The notes below the pieces were generated by a model. The model had not been told where the DNA came from. It made no database searches and was given only the letters and a program-made list of their open reading frames with translations. The position numbers and the translations under genes were made by a program. Positions 35,091 through 44,396 of a stretch of 64,000 nt of DNA are shown piece by piece. The stretch's first letter is position 1. Every line of letters starts with the position of its first letter. The DNA comes from an uncultured Fretibacterium sp. GTDB lineage: Bacteria > Synergistota > Synergistia > Synergistales > Aminobacteriaceae. The stretch spans positions 31,082 to 95,081 of the forward strand of contig CALCEM010000049.1 in the NCBI GenBank assembly GCA_937900285.1, in the 5' to 3' direction.

Positions 35091-35498
35091 ATGCAAAATA
35101 AAAAACGTAAAGGCTTCACATTAATTGAAATAATGGTCGTTGTCGTAATTTTAGGATTGCTGGCGGCTCTGGTTGTTCCGAGAATTGGTCCGCAAGTAGA
35201 AGAAGCCAGAAGAACAGCGACCAAAACACAAATTAACAGCATCGGCGATAATTTAGAATTATACAGAATGCATAACGGGTTTTATCCTTCGACACAGCAA
35301 GGGCTTGAAGCGTTAGTGACAGCTCCAACAACTTCACCAGTTCCAAAAAAATATCAGGACGGAGGTTACATGAAAAAAGTTCCTGAAGACGGCTGGGGAA
35401 ATCCTTATATTTATCGCAATAACGGCGGACATTTTGTAATTATCAGCACAGGTCCAGATGGAGAAGAAAGCGACGACGATATTACCAGCGACGATTAA
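35091..35498 (+). CDS. gspG: Major type II secretion pseudopilin GspG
   Basis: Main subunit of the type II secretion pseudopilus. The 135 residues start with a short basic leader, the prepilin peptidase site KRKG before FTLIEIMVVVVILGLLAALVVP (Glu at +5), and then the GspG core: TKTQINSIGDNLELYRMHNGFYPST, QGLEALV, and the calcium-loop region DGWGNPYIYR with GPDGEESDDD. The tail is acidic. AGGAGGC precedes the ATG. Its last 41 bases overlap the next pseudopilin gene in another frame. Confidence 0.94.
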   Translation: MQNKKRKGFTLIEIMVVVVILGLLAALVVPRIGPQVEEARRTATKTQINSIGDNLELYRMHNGFYPSTQQGLEALVTAPTTSPVPKKYQDGGYMKKVPEDGWGNPYIYRNNGGHFVIISTGPDGEESDDDITSDD

Positions 35499-36003
35499 AA
35501 ATAAAAAAGGTTTCACGCTGATTGAAATTTTAATTGTCGTCACGATAATCGGAATTTTATCAGGGGTATTTTTGCCGAGAATAACTTTAAATTTTGAACC
35601 GCCCGGAGCAATTTTACAAAGGGGAATCGAAGAAGCTAATAATTTGGCGATGTCCGGCACTCCTGTGAGGTTTGTATTGGAACATGAAAAAAATTCAAGA
35701 CGCGGAAAAATTATTGTTGAAGCATTGACGCAGAAAGAAATTGAACGTGACAGCATCGCGGCATTTCTAGGAAAAAATAATAATTCGGAAATCCTAGAAT
35801 GGCAGGAATATAAAATTTCAAATGCTCCGGAGGGTGAAGGCTGGAGGCTTGAACCTGAAATAATATATTTTTATGTTGACGGCTCATGCACGCCCGCAAA
35901 AATTTCATGGCTGGAACCTGGAGCAAATGAAAGACTTGCAGACGAATATATTTTAACTGTTACGGGATATTGCACGAACGTTGAGAACTTGAAATTAAAA
36001 TAA
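35458..36003 (+). CDS. Minor pseudopilin (GspH-like)
   Basis: A 181-residue protein with a 17-residue leader ending NKKG, then FTLIEILIVVTIIGILSGVFLP, the class III prepilin helix with Glu at +5. The rest is beta-rich and resembles GspH/FimT minor pseudopilins in size. It starts inside gspG, implying coupled expression. An ATG within the gspG end is the only start that keeps the full leader. A terminator follows at 36031, so gspF, gspG and this gene close the operon. Confidence 0.82.
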   Translation: MEKKATTILPATIKNKKGFTLIEILIVVTIIGILSGVFLPRITLNFEPPGAILQRGIEEANNLAMSGTPVRFVLEHEKNSRRGKIIVEALTQKEIERDSIAAFLGKNNNSEILEWQEYKISNAPEGEGWRLEPEIIYFYVDGSCTPAKISWLEPGANERLADEYILTVTGYCTNVENLKLK

Positions 36004-36030
36004 AATTAAGTTGCAAAAATTTTTTTATGT

Positions 36031-36062
36031 ATCTCCCTGAAATTTAAGGGGGATATTTTTTG
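36031..36062 (+). terminator. Terminator of the gspF-gspG-gspH unit
   Basis: ATCTCCCT (36031-36038) pairs with AGGGGGAT (36047-36054), with one G-U pair, followed by ATTTTTTG. Confidence 0.85.
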
Positions 36063-36114
36063 TAATATAATTTAAAGTAGCGATTTTAATTTATAAAGGA
36101 GCAATTAAAAATTT

Positions 36115-36810
36115 ATGCCGATAGAATTTGACAGCAGTAAATTTCCTCATAGAGAAGTAATTTATCGCGATATAGATTTTCCGGAAGCAGTAACGCGAAA
36201 ACAATCAAGAGATGCCGATAAACGAGCGGTCGAAACTTTTGGAATACCGGGAATTTTATTAACTGAAAATGCTGCAGTTGCTTTTTTGCATGAAGTTCGA
36301 GAATATGCGGTGTTTGCTATTGTCTGCGGAGTTGGAAATAACGGCGGAGATGGTTTAGCAGTTGCGAGGCATTTATGTATTTTAGGCAAAGATGTAAGAG
36401 TGTATATAATTGGCGATCCGAAAAAAGGTACAGAAGATTTTAAAACGAATTTAAATATTATGTCGAAGCTGGCTCCGGAAACTTTAAATACTTTGAACGA
36501 AGAAAATTTTGAAGAGTTTACGCACGCTTTAAAAGGTTGTGAGGCATGTATAGACGCAATATTTGGGACAGGATTATCACGGCCGGTTGAAGGTTTTCAC
36601 GCGAAAATTATTGATGCCATGAATAAATTTGCGACTTGTATTATTTCGATTGATATTCCGTCCGGTCTTGACTGCGATACCGGCAAAGAATTAGGGACAT
36701 GTGTACGAGCCGGAAAAACTGTAACATTTCACAGAATGAAACAAGGTCTCGATTTAGCTCCGGAATTTGGTGGAGACGTAATAATTACATATATTGGAAT
36801 CCCGAATTAA
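36115..36810 (+). CDS. nnrE: NAD(P)H-hydrate epimerase
   Basis: Metabolite-repair enzyme that interconverts R and S forms of hydrated NAD(P)H so that the dehydratase can restore the cofactor. The 231 residues carry the YjeF N-terminal fold: QSRDADKRAVETFGIPGILLTENA, the CGVGNNGGDGLAVARHL phosphate loop, DAIFGTGLSRPVEG, and SIDIPSGLDCDTG. The usual fused C-terminal dehydratase (YjeF_C) is absent, so the dehydratase would have to be a separate gene. AAAGGAGC lies upstream of the ATG. Confidence 0.93.
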   Translation: MPIEFDSSKFPHREVIYRDIDFPEAVTRKQSRDADKRAVETFGIPGILLTENAAVAFLHEVREYAVFAIVCGVGNNGGDGLAVARHLCILGKDVRVYIIGDPKKGTEDFKTNLNIMSKLAPETLNTLNEENFEEFTHALKGCEACIDAIFGTGLSRPVEGFHAKIIDAMNKFATCIISIDIPSGLDCDTGKELGTCVRAGKTVTFHRMKQGLDLAPEFGGDVIITYIGIPN

Positions 36811-36851
36811 AAATAAACAATAAATAAATTTTAAGAAGGCAGGTTTTAAAT

Positions 36852-39401
36852 TTGAACGTAAAAAAATTTTGTTGTTTAATCTTAATATTTATTATTTCGT
36901 CTGGAATTTCTTACGCTGCTCAAACTAATAATAATACTTATACACTTGATGAAGACAACGATGGAACAGAAACGGTCAGTAATCAAGAGTATAGCTATAA
37001 TTATCAGCTTAGAAGCGTTGCCGGGAGTGCTCGCGATGAATATATAGCTGGTAATCAATGGTTCGCGACTGTTCATGAAAATTATTTGTCATATCAAAGA
37101 GGTTCAGGAACTAATAAAGTTGCTTACAGAAGAACAACCGGCGGAGAAATGCCTGCTATACATGTAGATGCCGAAACAAATTTATTGAGCAATTTTAATT
37201 ATATACTTTTAAATGAGGCTCAACCTTATACAACAGGAAATTTATATGACGAATATCCCGACCCGCTTGAGACTTTATGTTTTGTAATATCCGAAGGCCG
37301 GGGGGATTTCTATATTGATTTAAAAAATTCTTACTCTTGGCATTATCCTTTTTGGTGGGAGTACACTAATACGAACGACAACGTTGTAAGCATTGCGACA
37401 TCTTCAGTTTTATATACTATTCCAATTAGCAGGAGCAATAAAAATATTTATTCTGGTTATGGGACAGATGGAGAAGTAATTTATACAATTTCCGGCGACA
37501 AGACAAGCACGCAATTTGAAATTTTAGACTCCGGCGAATTAATTTATAAAGTTTCAGGCGACAGATCATCAGGAGAGATTTACGACTCATCAAGTAAATT
37601 AATTTACACGATGGAAGACGATATTATTTATAACACTGACGAAGAAGAAATTTATACAATTGAAGACATGAATAATAATAATTATGTCTGCATTGTCCCG
37701 GTTAAAGCTGTAAAAGAAAGAATTAAATTTTCAGACGAAGAAGAAAATTATATTATCAGCGTTACACCCAGTGAAGGAACTGTAATGCCGACAGAATCTT
37801 TAACTTCTCACATTCAGTTAAACGCCAGCGATGTAAGCGACTATAGCAGCAAACTGGCATATATAAATTTTTCTCAAGCAGCCAACCTGGCAACGGGTTA
37901 CAGCGCATATGCTGAAGCCGCTTTGATTCCTGTAGTAATTGCAAATGTTTCAAACGGTAACGCTTCAGAAAATCCGCTGAAATTCGACATGATAATTTAC
38001 GAAAATAACACATCTACTACAAGCACCAGAAATAATAATAACAATAATAATAATACCCGCACAATTAAAGACCGCGTAAAATTTGAATGGGATGCGCAGT
38101 CAGATAAAACTCAATCGATTGGAAATATTTTTTTAATTCAATCTTCAACCGGCACAAATAGTAATCCTACGTATAACCTCGAAACAAGAATTACTAACAA
38201 TACCGGGACTCGCTACAGGATGCAACGTTACGACACAATAAATACTGCTAGCGACATAACTCCTGATCACTGGGAATATAATATAACTGATGATCCAAGA
38301 AATTATTTGCCTGACACTTTTCATCTTGATCCTCACAGCCAAATAGCTCCGGGATTAATAACTGTTTACGGCGAAGATGTTGACTTTAATACTATTAATA
38401 CAGAGACTGATACAAGCGAATCATTTGCATTATATGAATTTTCAAGCGCAAGCCCAAAAAAATTAACGTTAAGTTATAAAATTATTCAGGGCTTCACAAC
38501 CGCTCAAACTGATTCGGTGCCGTCAAATTATCAAAATGCTTCGGCTCTCGGTTTAAGTATGAAATTTATGAACGTTGTTGAAAATGAAAATAATACGGTA
38601 TATCAAATTAAAAATATAATCGGAAAATCTCCGGCGTTAACTTCATCCGGAACAATTCCAAGTAATTCAACGGCAGTCAGCTTAACAGGTGAAGAGGTTA
38701 CGACCGAGCAAATTGGTTCAGAAAAATATTACGCTTTCAAAATTAATAAAGTTACTCCCGGAACAGCAACCAAATCAGATTTTAACGTTACAGCATCGAC
38801 TGATATTACTTCAGAAGATCAGACGGTCGAATTACAGCCAGTGCAAATTAAATTTAATATTCCCCGTTCAAATTCTTTAATAAGTTCTCATTGGGAAAAT
38901 TTTGAAACAGCCGAAAGCAGTAAAAATTTATTAAATGAGTTTATGAAATATGCTGCTGTTTGGGTGCGCTCTGATGCAACAAATGAAAAGGACGCAAATT
39001 TATTCAGTGCTCTAAGCGATAAAGCAGATTTAAGCCAATGTTTTAAAATTTATATTAATGACGATGACAATTTAACAATTGAATTTATTGCGGTGCTCGC
39101 TGATGCAGTTACGCCTACTACGAATAAAACAGCGTTTATAAAAACTTTTACTGACGATGGAATACCATATATTTTAATTGGCGATGGAGCTGAGGACGGT
39201 TACTGGAATTTAACATTTTTCATAGCTGCTAACGGTGCAAGCCCTTACACTTCGGACATAAATAATAATTCTGATTCGTCAGCAAATAATACAAGTGCTA
39301 TAAGTAGCGGAAGCTCTGGCGGCGGAGGCTGTAATTTAAATTTATATTTAGGCTCTTTATTGATTTTAGCAATATTTATAATTCGCAGAAGAATAATTTA
39401 A
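36852..39401 (+). CDS. Large secreted protein with Synergist-CTERM anchor, function unknown
   Basis: I do not recognise the main body. The 849 residues start with a signal peptide ending GISYA. A Ser/Thr/Asn-rich region follows, with short internal repeats near residues 180-260 (variants of YTI, YKVSGD, IYTMED). There is an eight-Asn run and a beta-rich second half. The end is SGGGGCN with Cys827, a hydrophobic helix and an Arg-rich tail: the Synergist-CTERM sorting signal. It is therefore probably a cell-surface protein. Translation starts at TTG 36852 after AAGGCAGG. Low complexity suggests fast evolution. It could be an adhesin or a surface-layer-like protein, but nothing in the sequence proves this. 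Confidence 0.85.
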   Translation: MNVKKFCCLILIFIISSGISYAAQTNNNTYTLDEDNDGTETVSNQEYSYNYQLRSVAGSARDEYIAGNQWFATVHENYLSYQRGSGTNKVAYRRTTGGEMPAIHVDAETNLLSNFNYILLNEAQPYTTGNLYDEYPDPLETLCFVISEGRGDFYIDLKNSYSWHYPFWWEYTNTNDNVVSIATSSVLYTIPISRSNKNIYSGYGTDGEVIYTISGDKTSTQFEILDSGELIYKVSGDRSSGEIYDSSSKLIYTMEDDIIYNTDEEEIYTIEDMNNNNYVCIVPVKAVKERIKFSDEEENYIISVTPSEGTVMPTESLTSHIQLNASDVSDYSSKLAYINFSQAANLATGYSAYAEAALIPVVIANVSNGNASENPLKFDMIIYENNTSTTSTRNNNNNNNNTRTIKDRVKFEWDAQSDKTQSIGNIFLIQSSTGTNSNPTYNLETRITNNTGTRYRMQRYDTINTASDITPDHWEYNITDDPRNYLPDTFHLDPHSQIAPGLITVYGEDVDFNTINTETDTSESFALYEFSSASPKKLTLSYKIIQGFTTAQTDSVPSNYQNASALGLSMKFMNVVENENNTVYQIKNIIGKSPALTSSGTIPSNSTAVSLTGEEVTTEQIGSEKYYAFKINKVTPGTATKSDFNVTASTDITSEDQTVELQPVQIKFNIPRSNSLISSHWENFETAESSKNLLNEFMKYAAVWVRSDATNEKDANLFSALSDKADLSQCFKIYINDDDNLTIEFIAVLADAVTPTTNKTAFIKTFTDDGIPYILIGDGAEDGYWNLTFFIAANGASPYTSDINNNSDSSANNTSAISSGSSGGGGCNLNLYLGSLLILAIFIIRRRII

Positions 39402-39426
39402 TTTTTAATTTAATATAAAAAAATTT

Positions 39427-39466
39427 CCCTCCGAGTTTAAATTTCAATCGGGGGGATTTTAATTTT
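39427..39466. terminator. Bidirectional terminator between convergent genes
   Basis: CCCTCCGA (39427-39434) pairs with TCGGGGGG (39448-39455), with one G-U pair. T-rich runs follow on both strands (ATTTTAATTTT on plus, AAATTTTTTT on minus). It serves the surface protein gene and lysC. Confidence 0.8.
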
Positions 39467-39497
39467 AATATCTTAACCCAACATAAAAAATAAAAAA

Positions 39498-40817
39498 TTA
39501 TTTTCCGCTGTCGACAAAAATATGATAAATCGATCTGACTGCGCGTTCAAAATCTTCGTTACGAACTCCAACAATAATATTTAATTCCGAAGCTCCTTGA
39601 TCTATCATTCTTACATTTACGTGAGCATTTGCCAGAGCCGTAAAAATTTTTGCAGCCGTTCCGCTTTGAGATTTCATGCCACGACCGACTACAGCAATTA
39701 AAGAGATTCCGGACTCAACCTCTAAACTTTCAGGCTCAACAAGCTGCGTTATTCGTCCTAAAACTTTTTGTTCGCACTCAATAAATTTATTTTCCTGAAC
39801 AATTACTGTCATTGTGTCGATTCCTGACGGCAAATGCTCAAGCGGGATATTACTTTCTTCAAAACACTGAACGACCTTGCGATAAAAATCCGTATGAGAG
39901 TGCATTAAATCTTTTGCGATTATTATCGAGCAAAAATCTTTTTTACCAGTTATGCCGGTTATCGTATATTTTGAAGTTCTTGCGGTGTTGCGAACGATCC
40001 AAGTTCCGGGATCATCGGGGTGATTTGTATTTTTAATATTTATCGGTATGCCGGCTTTTTTCACCGGGAAAATTGCATCTTCGTGCATGACGCTGGCTCC
40101 CATGTATGCGAGTTCACGCAATTCTCTATATGTGATGCTCGAAATAACTGCGGGACTGCTCACGATATGGGGATCAGCCATCAATAACCCTGAAACATCG
40201 GTCCAGTTTTCATAAACTCCGGCTTTGATAGCACTCGCGACAATTGCTCCAGTTATGTCGGAACCTCCGCGCGAAAAAGTTTTTATTTTGCCGTTGTGAT
40301 CGCTTCCGTAAAATCCCGGTATTACAGCGTGTTCAATATTTTCAAGTCTGGCGGATAAAATTGAATTTGTTTTAACGTCATCATATTCGCCGGCCTCGTT
40401 AAAAAATATTACGTCCTTTGCATCGATAAATTCAAAATTTAAATATTCCGACATAATTAAGCCGTTTAAATATTCGCCTCTCGAAGCTAAATAATCGCGT
40501 TCAGGATTATTCAATAAATGTTCTTCTATGTTGTCGAACTCGTGAGCTAAAGAATTTTTTAAGCCCAATCCCTGAATTATTGCGTTATATCTGTCGCGTA
40601 TAATTTGGAACGGTTCATAAAAATTTTTTCCGGCTGCAGCTAAGTTATAAGACTCGTATAATAAATCTGTAATTTTTATATCATTGTCGAATCTTTTACC
40701 CGGAGCAGAAGGCACAACGTAAACGCGCGAATTATCAGCTAAAATTATGTCGCGTACTTTTTCAAATTGATTTGCATCGGCTAATGAACTTCCGCCGAAT
40801 TTCACAACTTTTTTCAT
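39498..40817 (-). CDS. lysC: Aspartate kinase
   Basis: First enzyme of the aspartate family (Lys, Met, Thr) and of diaminopimelate supply; it phosphorylates L-aspartate. The 439 residues open with VVKFGGSSLADANQFEKV, contain a GYFSRGGSDITGAIVASAI-type catalytic segment (here IKTFSRGGSDITGA), and end with two ACT domains (SLIAVVGRGMKSQ, VNVRMIDQGASELNIIVGV). The ACT pair suggests feedback control by lysine or threonine. Third gene of an asd-hom-lysC operon; its ribosome binding site lies in the last codons of hom. Confidence 0.95.
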   Translation of the reverse strand: MKKVVKFGGSSLADANQFEKVRDIILADNSRVYVVPSAPGKRFDNDIKITDLLYESYNLAAAGKNFYEPFQIIRDRYNAIIQGLGLKNSLAHEFDNIEEHLLNNPERDYLASRGEYLNGLIMSEYLNFEFIDAKDVIFFNEAGEYDDVKTNSILSARLENIEHAVIPGFYGSDHNGKIKTFSRGGSDITGAIVASAIKAGVYENWTDVSGLLMADPHIVSSPAVISSITYRELRELAYMGASVMHEDAIFPVKKAGIPINIKNTNHPDDPGTWIVRNTARTSKYTITGITGKKDFCSIIIAKDLMHSHTDFYRKVVQCFEESNIPLEHLPSGIDTMTVIVQENKFIECEQKVLGRITQLVEPESLEVESGISLIAVVGRGMKSQSGTAAKIFTALANAHVNVRMIDQGASELNIIVGVRNEDFERAVRSIYHIFVDSGK

Positions 40818-40823
40818 AATATT

Positions 40824-41984
40824 TTACAAAACCCTCAATTTATTTTTTATTTCAAGCCCTGCAGAAAGTTTATTAAATTCTTCGAGCGTTATATTTTCGG
40901 TTATAAAAGCAAATTCATCACTATATAATTTAATTTCATCGCTGACATGGCCGAATGATTTTAAAACTTTTTCAAGGTCGCTGTCATAAACTCTAACAAA
41001 AAATTTATCGCGTCTTTGATTTATATCACTGACATTTAAAATTTCTTCGTTCAATCCGTTATAAATATTTCTGCCAGATTCCTTTATGCATTCGATTACG
41101 TCCGAAATTACTGCGCTTGCTGTTGGCAATTTTCCCGCGCCGCGTCCATAAAACATTAAATTATCTATCATAGTCCCGTAAATCATTATGCCATTAAACA
41201 CGCCATTTACATTATATAAAGGATGTTCAGCCGAAACTAAAAACGGAGCTGTTAAAACATAATTTTTATTTTGCCCCGAATCGTAAACGCCTAATAATTT
41301 TATTGACATGTTCAATTTTTCGGAGTATGCAAAATCACGCCCTGAAATATTTGTGATGCCTTCGCACAAAACTTTTTCATAAGAAATTTTTTTGCCTGAC
41401 ACTAACGATGCGAGAATTGCAATTTTACGGGCTGTGTCATGTCCTTCAATATCTGCGGCCGGGTTACGTTCAGCGAAGCCGTTAGCTTGAGCTTCTTTTA
41501 ATGCGTCATCAAATTCCTGGCCTGATTTCATGCGAGTCAAAATATAATTACAAGTCCCGTTTAAAATTCCTGTAACGTTCGTAATTTTTTCATGGCTGCA
41601 AGATTGGCGCAACGATCTTAAAATCGGAATACCTCCGCCAACACTCGCTTCAAATAAATAATTACAGTTATGAGCCTTCGCGATTTCGCTTAATTCAACT
41701 CCGTGAGCGTCTACAAGTTCTTTATTCGATGTGCAGACTGAGATCCCTTTTTCAAGTGCTAATTTTGTGTAAGTGAAAGCCGGTTCTTTTCCGCCCATAG
41801 TTTCGCAAATTACTTTTATTTCGGGATCGTTAATTAAAATATTTATGTCGTTGACGATATTTGAAACGCTGGGAATTTCGCGGATGTCCAAAATATATTT
41901 TACGTGTAAAAATCCCGTTTCCTTTGCGACTTCAGCGACTCCGCTCCCGACAGTTCCATAACCTAAAATACCGATGTTATGCAT
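40824..41984 (-). CDS. hom: Homoserine dehydrogenase
   Basis: NAD(P)H enzyme that reduces aspartate semialdehyde to homoserine, the branch to threonine and methionine. The 386 residues begin with the Rossmann motif IGILGYGTVGSGVAEV, then TSNKELVDAHG, FEASVGGGIPILRSLRQS, LNGTCNYILTRM, and GFAERNPAADIEGHDTARKIAILAS. A C-terminal ACT-like domain with VRVYDSDLEKVLKSFGHV follows. The start is ATG 41984 with AGGAGT upstream; the open frame extends 13 codons into asd and is not needed. Confidence 0.95.
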   Translation of the reverse strand: MHNIGILGYGTVGSGVAEVAKETGFLHVKYILDIREIPSVSNIVNDINILINDPEIKVICETMGGKEPAFTYTKLALEKGISVCTSNKELVDAHGVELSEIAKAHNCNYLFEASVGGGIPILRSLRQSCSHEKITNVTGILNGTCNYILTRMKSGQEFDDALKEAQANGFAERNPAADIEGHDTARKIAILASLVSGKKISYEKVLCEGITNISGRDFAYSEKLNMSIKLLGVYDSGQNKNYVLTAPFLVSAEHPLYNVNGVFNGIMIYGTMIDNLMFYGRGAGKLPTASAVISDVIECIKESGRNIYNGLNEEILNVSDINQRRDKFFVRVYDSDLEKVLKSFGHVSDEIKLYSDEFAFITENITLEEFNKLSAGLEIKNKLRVL

Positions 41985-41986
41985 TT

Positions 41987-43063
41987 TTAAATATACTCCT
42001 GAGCCACGAGCAATTCCGCACATTCAACAGCACCGCCGGCAGCACCGCGTAAAGTGTTATGAGAGAGTCCGACAAATTTATAATTGTAAATATTATCTTT
42101 TCTCAATCTTCCGAATGAAACGCCCATACCGTTTTCAAAATTTACATCAAGTTTAACCTGCGGTCTGTTATCTTCGTCGAAATACTGTATAAAATTTTTT
42201 GGAGCGCTGGGTAAATTTAATTTTTGCGGAACGCCTTTAAATTCGCGTAACTTTAAAATTAATTCTTCCTTTGAATCCGGGACTTTTCTAAATTTTACGA
42301 ACACCGCAGCGGTATGACCATATAAAACCGGGATTCTGATACATTGCGAAGAGATCACAGGCTCAACAGCATTAATAATTTTATCGTCTTCGATATGTCC
42401 GAAAATTTTTAACGGTTCTTTTTCTGATTTTTCTTCCTCGCCAGATATAAACGGAATGACGTTGCCGACCATTTCGGGCCAAGTATTAAAATTTTTTCCA
42501 GCTCCGGATATAGCTTGATAAGTTGTCGCTATAACTTCGTAGGGTTCAAAATCTTTCCAAGCTGCTAAAGCCGGCGTATAAGATTGTATTGAGCAATTTG
42601 GTTTAACGGCAATAAATCCGCGTTTAGTATTTAATCTTTTTCGTTGTGCTTTAATAATTTCCGAATGTTCCGGGTTAATTTCTGGAATAATCATCGGTAC
42701 ATCTTGAGTCCATCTGTGAGCGCTATTATTAGAGACGACTGGTATTTCATGTTTAGCGTAATCTTCTTCAATTTTTTTTATTTCGTCCTTTGAGAGATTC
42801 ACGGCACTGAAAACAAAATCTACATTTTGGGAAATTTCATCAATATTATTTACATTTTTAATTTTTATATTTTTGACATTATCCGGGATATTTTCATCTA
42901 AGAGCCAGCGACCTTGCATCGCTTCCTCGTAAGTTTTTCCTGCGCTGTTAGGGCTTGCTGCTATAACATTAATTTTGAACCAAGGATGATCGTGCAGCAT
43001 CTGTATAAATCTTTGTCCGACCATTCCGGTACCGCCTAAAATTCCGACGTTATAAATTTTCAT
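41987..43063 (-). CDS. asd: Aspartate-semialdehyde dehydrogenase (archaeal/fungal-like type)
   Basis: Reduces aspartyl phosphate to aspartate semialdehyde, feeding both hom and the diaminopimelate genes elsewhere in this window. The 358 residues have NVGILGGTGMVGQRFIQML, SNNSAHRWTQDVPMIIPEIN, the catalytic Cys in KPNCSIQSYTPAL, YQAISGAG and RIPVLYGHTAAVFVKF. The insertion pattern fits the archaeal-type branch rather than the Escherichia type. The start is ATG 43063 behind TTAGGAG; upstream in-frame ATG 43114 lacks a ribosome binding site. First gene of the operon and divergent from nagA. Confidence 0.94.
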   Translation of the reverse strand: MKIYNVGILGGTGMVGQRFIQMLHDHPWFKINVIAASPNSAGKTYEEAMQGRWLLDENIPDNVKNIKIKNVNNIDEISQNVDFVFSAVNLSKDEIKKIEEDYAKHEIPVVSNNSAHRWTQDVPMIIPEINPEHSEIIKAQRKRLNTKRGFIAVKPNCSIQSYTPALAAWKDFEPYEVIATTYQAISGAGKNFNTWPEMVGNVIPFISGEEEKSEKEPLKIFGHIEDDKIINAVEPVISSQCIRIPVLYGHTAAVFVKFRKVPDSKEELILKLREFKGVPQKLNLPSAPKNFIQYFDEDNRPQVKLDVNFENGMGVSFGRLRKDNIYNYKFVGLSHNTLRGAAGGAVECAELLVAQEYI

Positions 43064-43183
43064 ACACAAAAAACTCCTAATAAATAATTTAAAAAATTTT
43101 TGATAGTATATCATTATGAAAAAGCCTGAATAATTTAAGAATTTTTATTGCAAAAAATATTTTTTATTTCGGAGTATTTATGA

Positions 43184-44320
43184 ATGTCATATAAAATTTT
43201 AATTCGCAACGGAATAATTTTTGAACCAGATTTTAAATTTAAAATTGGAAATTTGGCTGTTGAAAATGGATTTATAACACAAAATTTAAACGATCCAGAT
43301 GAAATTATTGACGCTGAAAATTTATATATAATTCCGGGATTATGCGATATACATTTTCACGGATGCGCCGGTCATGATTTTTGTGAAGGAAATGAAGGAG
43401 CATTCAACGCAATATTAAATTATGAAAAATCAAACGGCATTTTAACAATTTGCCCCGCAACGATGACGCTCCCGGAAAATGAATTAATTAAAGTTGTAAG
43501 CTCGGCAAAAAAATTTCATGAAAAAAATTCTGATTTAGCCGGCATAAATTTAGAAGGGCCATTTATTTCGCGTAATAAAAAAGGTGCTCAGAACGAAAAA
43601 TTTATTTTGAATCCGGATATAAAAATTTTTAAAAATATATTCAACGCTTCGGGAAATTTAATAAAATTCGTTGACATTGCTCCAGAACTTAACGGCGCAT
43701 TTGAATTTATAAATTATGCAAAAGAATTTGTAACGGTTTCGTTAGCTCACACAGAGGCAAATTATAAAATTTCAAACGAAGCATTTAAAGCAGGAGCTAA
43801 ACACGTAACGCATTTATATAACGCAATGCCTCCCATAAATCACCGCGAACCAGGTTTAATAATTGCTGCCTCAGAAAATGAAAATAAAAATATAACTGTT
43901 GAATTAATTTGCGATGGTGTTCACGTTCACCCGGCCATGATTCGTAACACTTTTAAGATGTTCAATGATGATCAAATTATTTTTATAAGTGATTCCCTCG
44001 AAGCTGCAGGAATGCCGGACGGAAAATATAAATTGGGCGGACAAGAAATTATAAAATCCGGACGTGTTGCGACGTTAAGCGATAAAAAAACTATTGCCGG
44101 GAGCGTCAGTAATTTATTCGAGTGCTTTAAATATTCTGTTAAAGTTGCAAAAATTCCGCTTGAAACTGCCGTAAAATGTTCGACGTTCAACCCTGTTAAA
44201 TCCGTTGGGCTTGAAAAATCTCGCGGAACTCTCGAAGCTGGTAAACTCGCGAAAATATTATTTTTAAATAAAAATTTAGAGCTTATGAAAATTATTGATG
44301 AAAAAATATATAAATTTTAA
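43184..44320 (+). CDS. nagA: N-acetylglucosamine-6-phosphate deacetylase
   Basis: Amidohydrolase that deacetylates GlcNAc-6-phosphate during amino-sugar use or cell-wall recycling. The 378 residues have IIPGLCDIHFHGCAGHDF (metal-site region), INLEGPFISRNKKGAQN (Glu ligand), VSLAHTEANY and THLYNAMPPINHREPG (His ligands), and the catalytic Asp in IFISDSLEAAGMPDG. Complete. GGAGT lies upstream. No nagB is adjacent, so the next catabolic step must be encoded elsewhere. Confidence 0.94.
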   Translation: MSYKILIRNGIIFEPDFKFKIGNLAVENGFITQNLNDPDEIIDAENLYIIPGLCDIHFHGCAGHDFCEGNEGAFNAILNYEKSNGILTICPATMTLPENELIKVVSSAKKFHEKNSDLAGINLEGPFISRNKKGAQNEKFILNPDIKIFKNIFNASGNLIKFVDIAPELNGAFEFINYAKEFVTVSLAHTEANYKISNEAFKAGAKHVTHLYNAMPPINHREPGLIIAASENENKNITVELICDGVHVHPAMIRNTFKMFNDDQIIFISDSLEAAGMPDGKYKLGGQEIIKSGRVATLSDKKTIAGSVSNLFECFKYSVKVAKIPLETAVKCSTFNPVKSVGLEKSRGTLEAGKLAKILFLNKNLELMKIIDEKIYKF

Positions 44321-44396
44321 AATTACGAGTGTGCTAAAATCTCAAAATCTGAAGCAATTTAATTTTATAAAATAATTTAAAAGGCGGTTGATTTTT

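Noticed and set aside
43064..43183. A second lysine leader peptide upstream of asd-hom-lysC
   Set aside because: The only frame there has no ribosome binding site, no lysine cluster with matching hairpins and no terminator.
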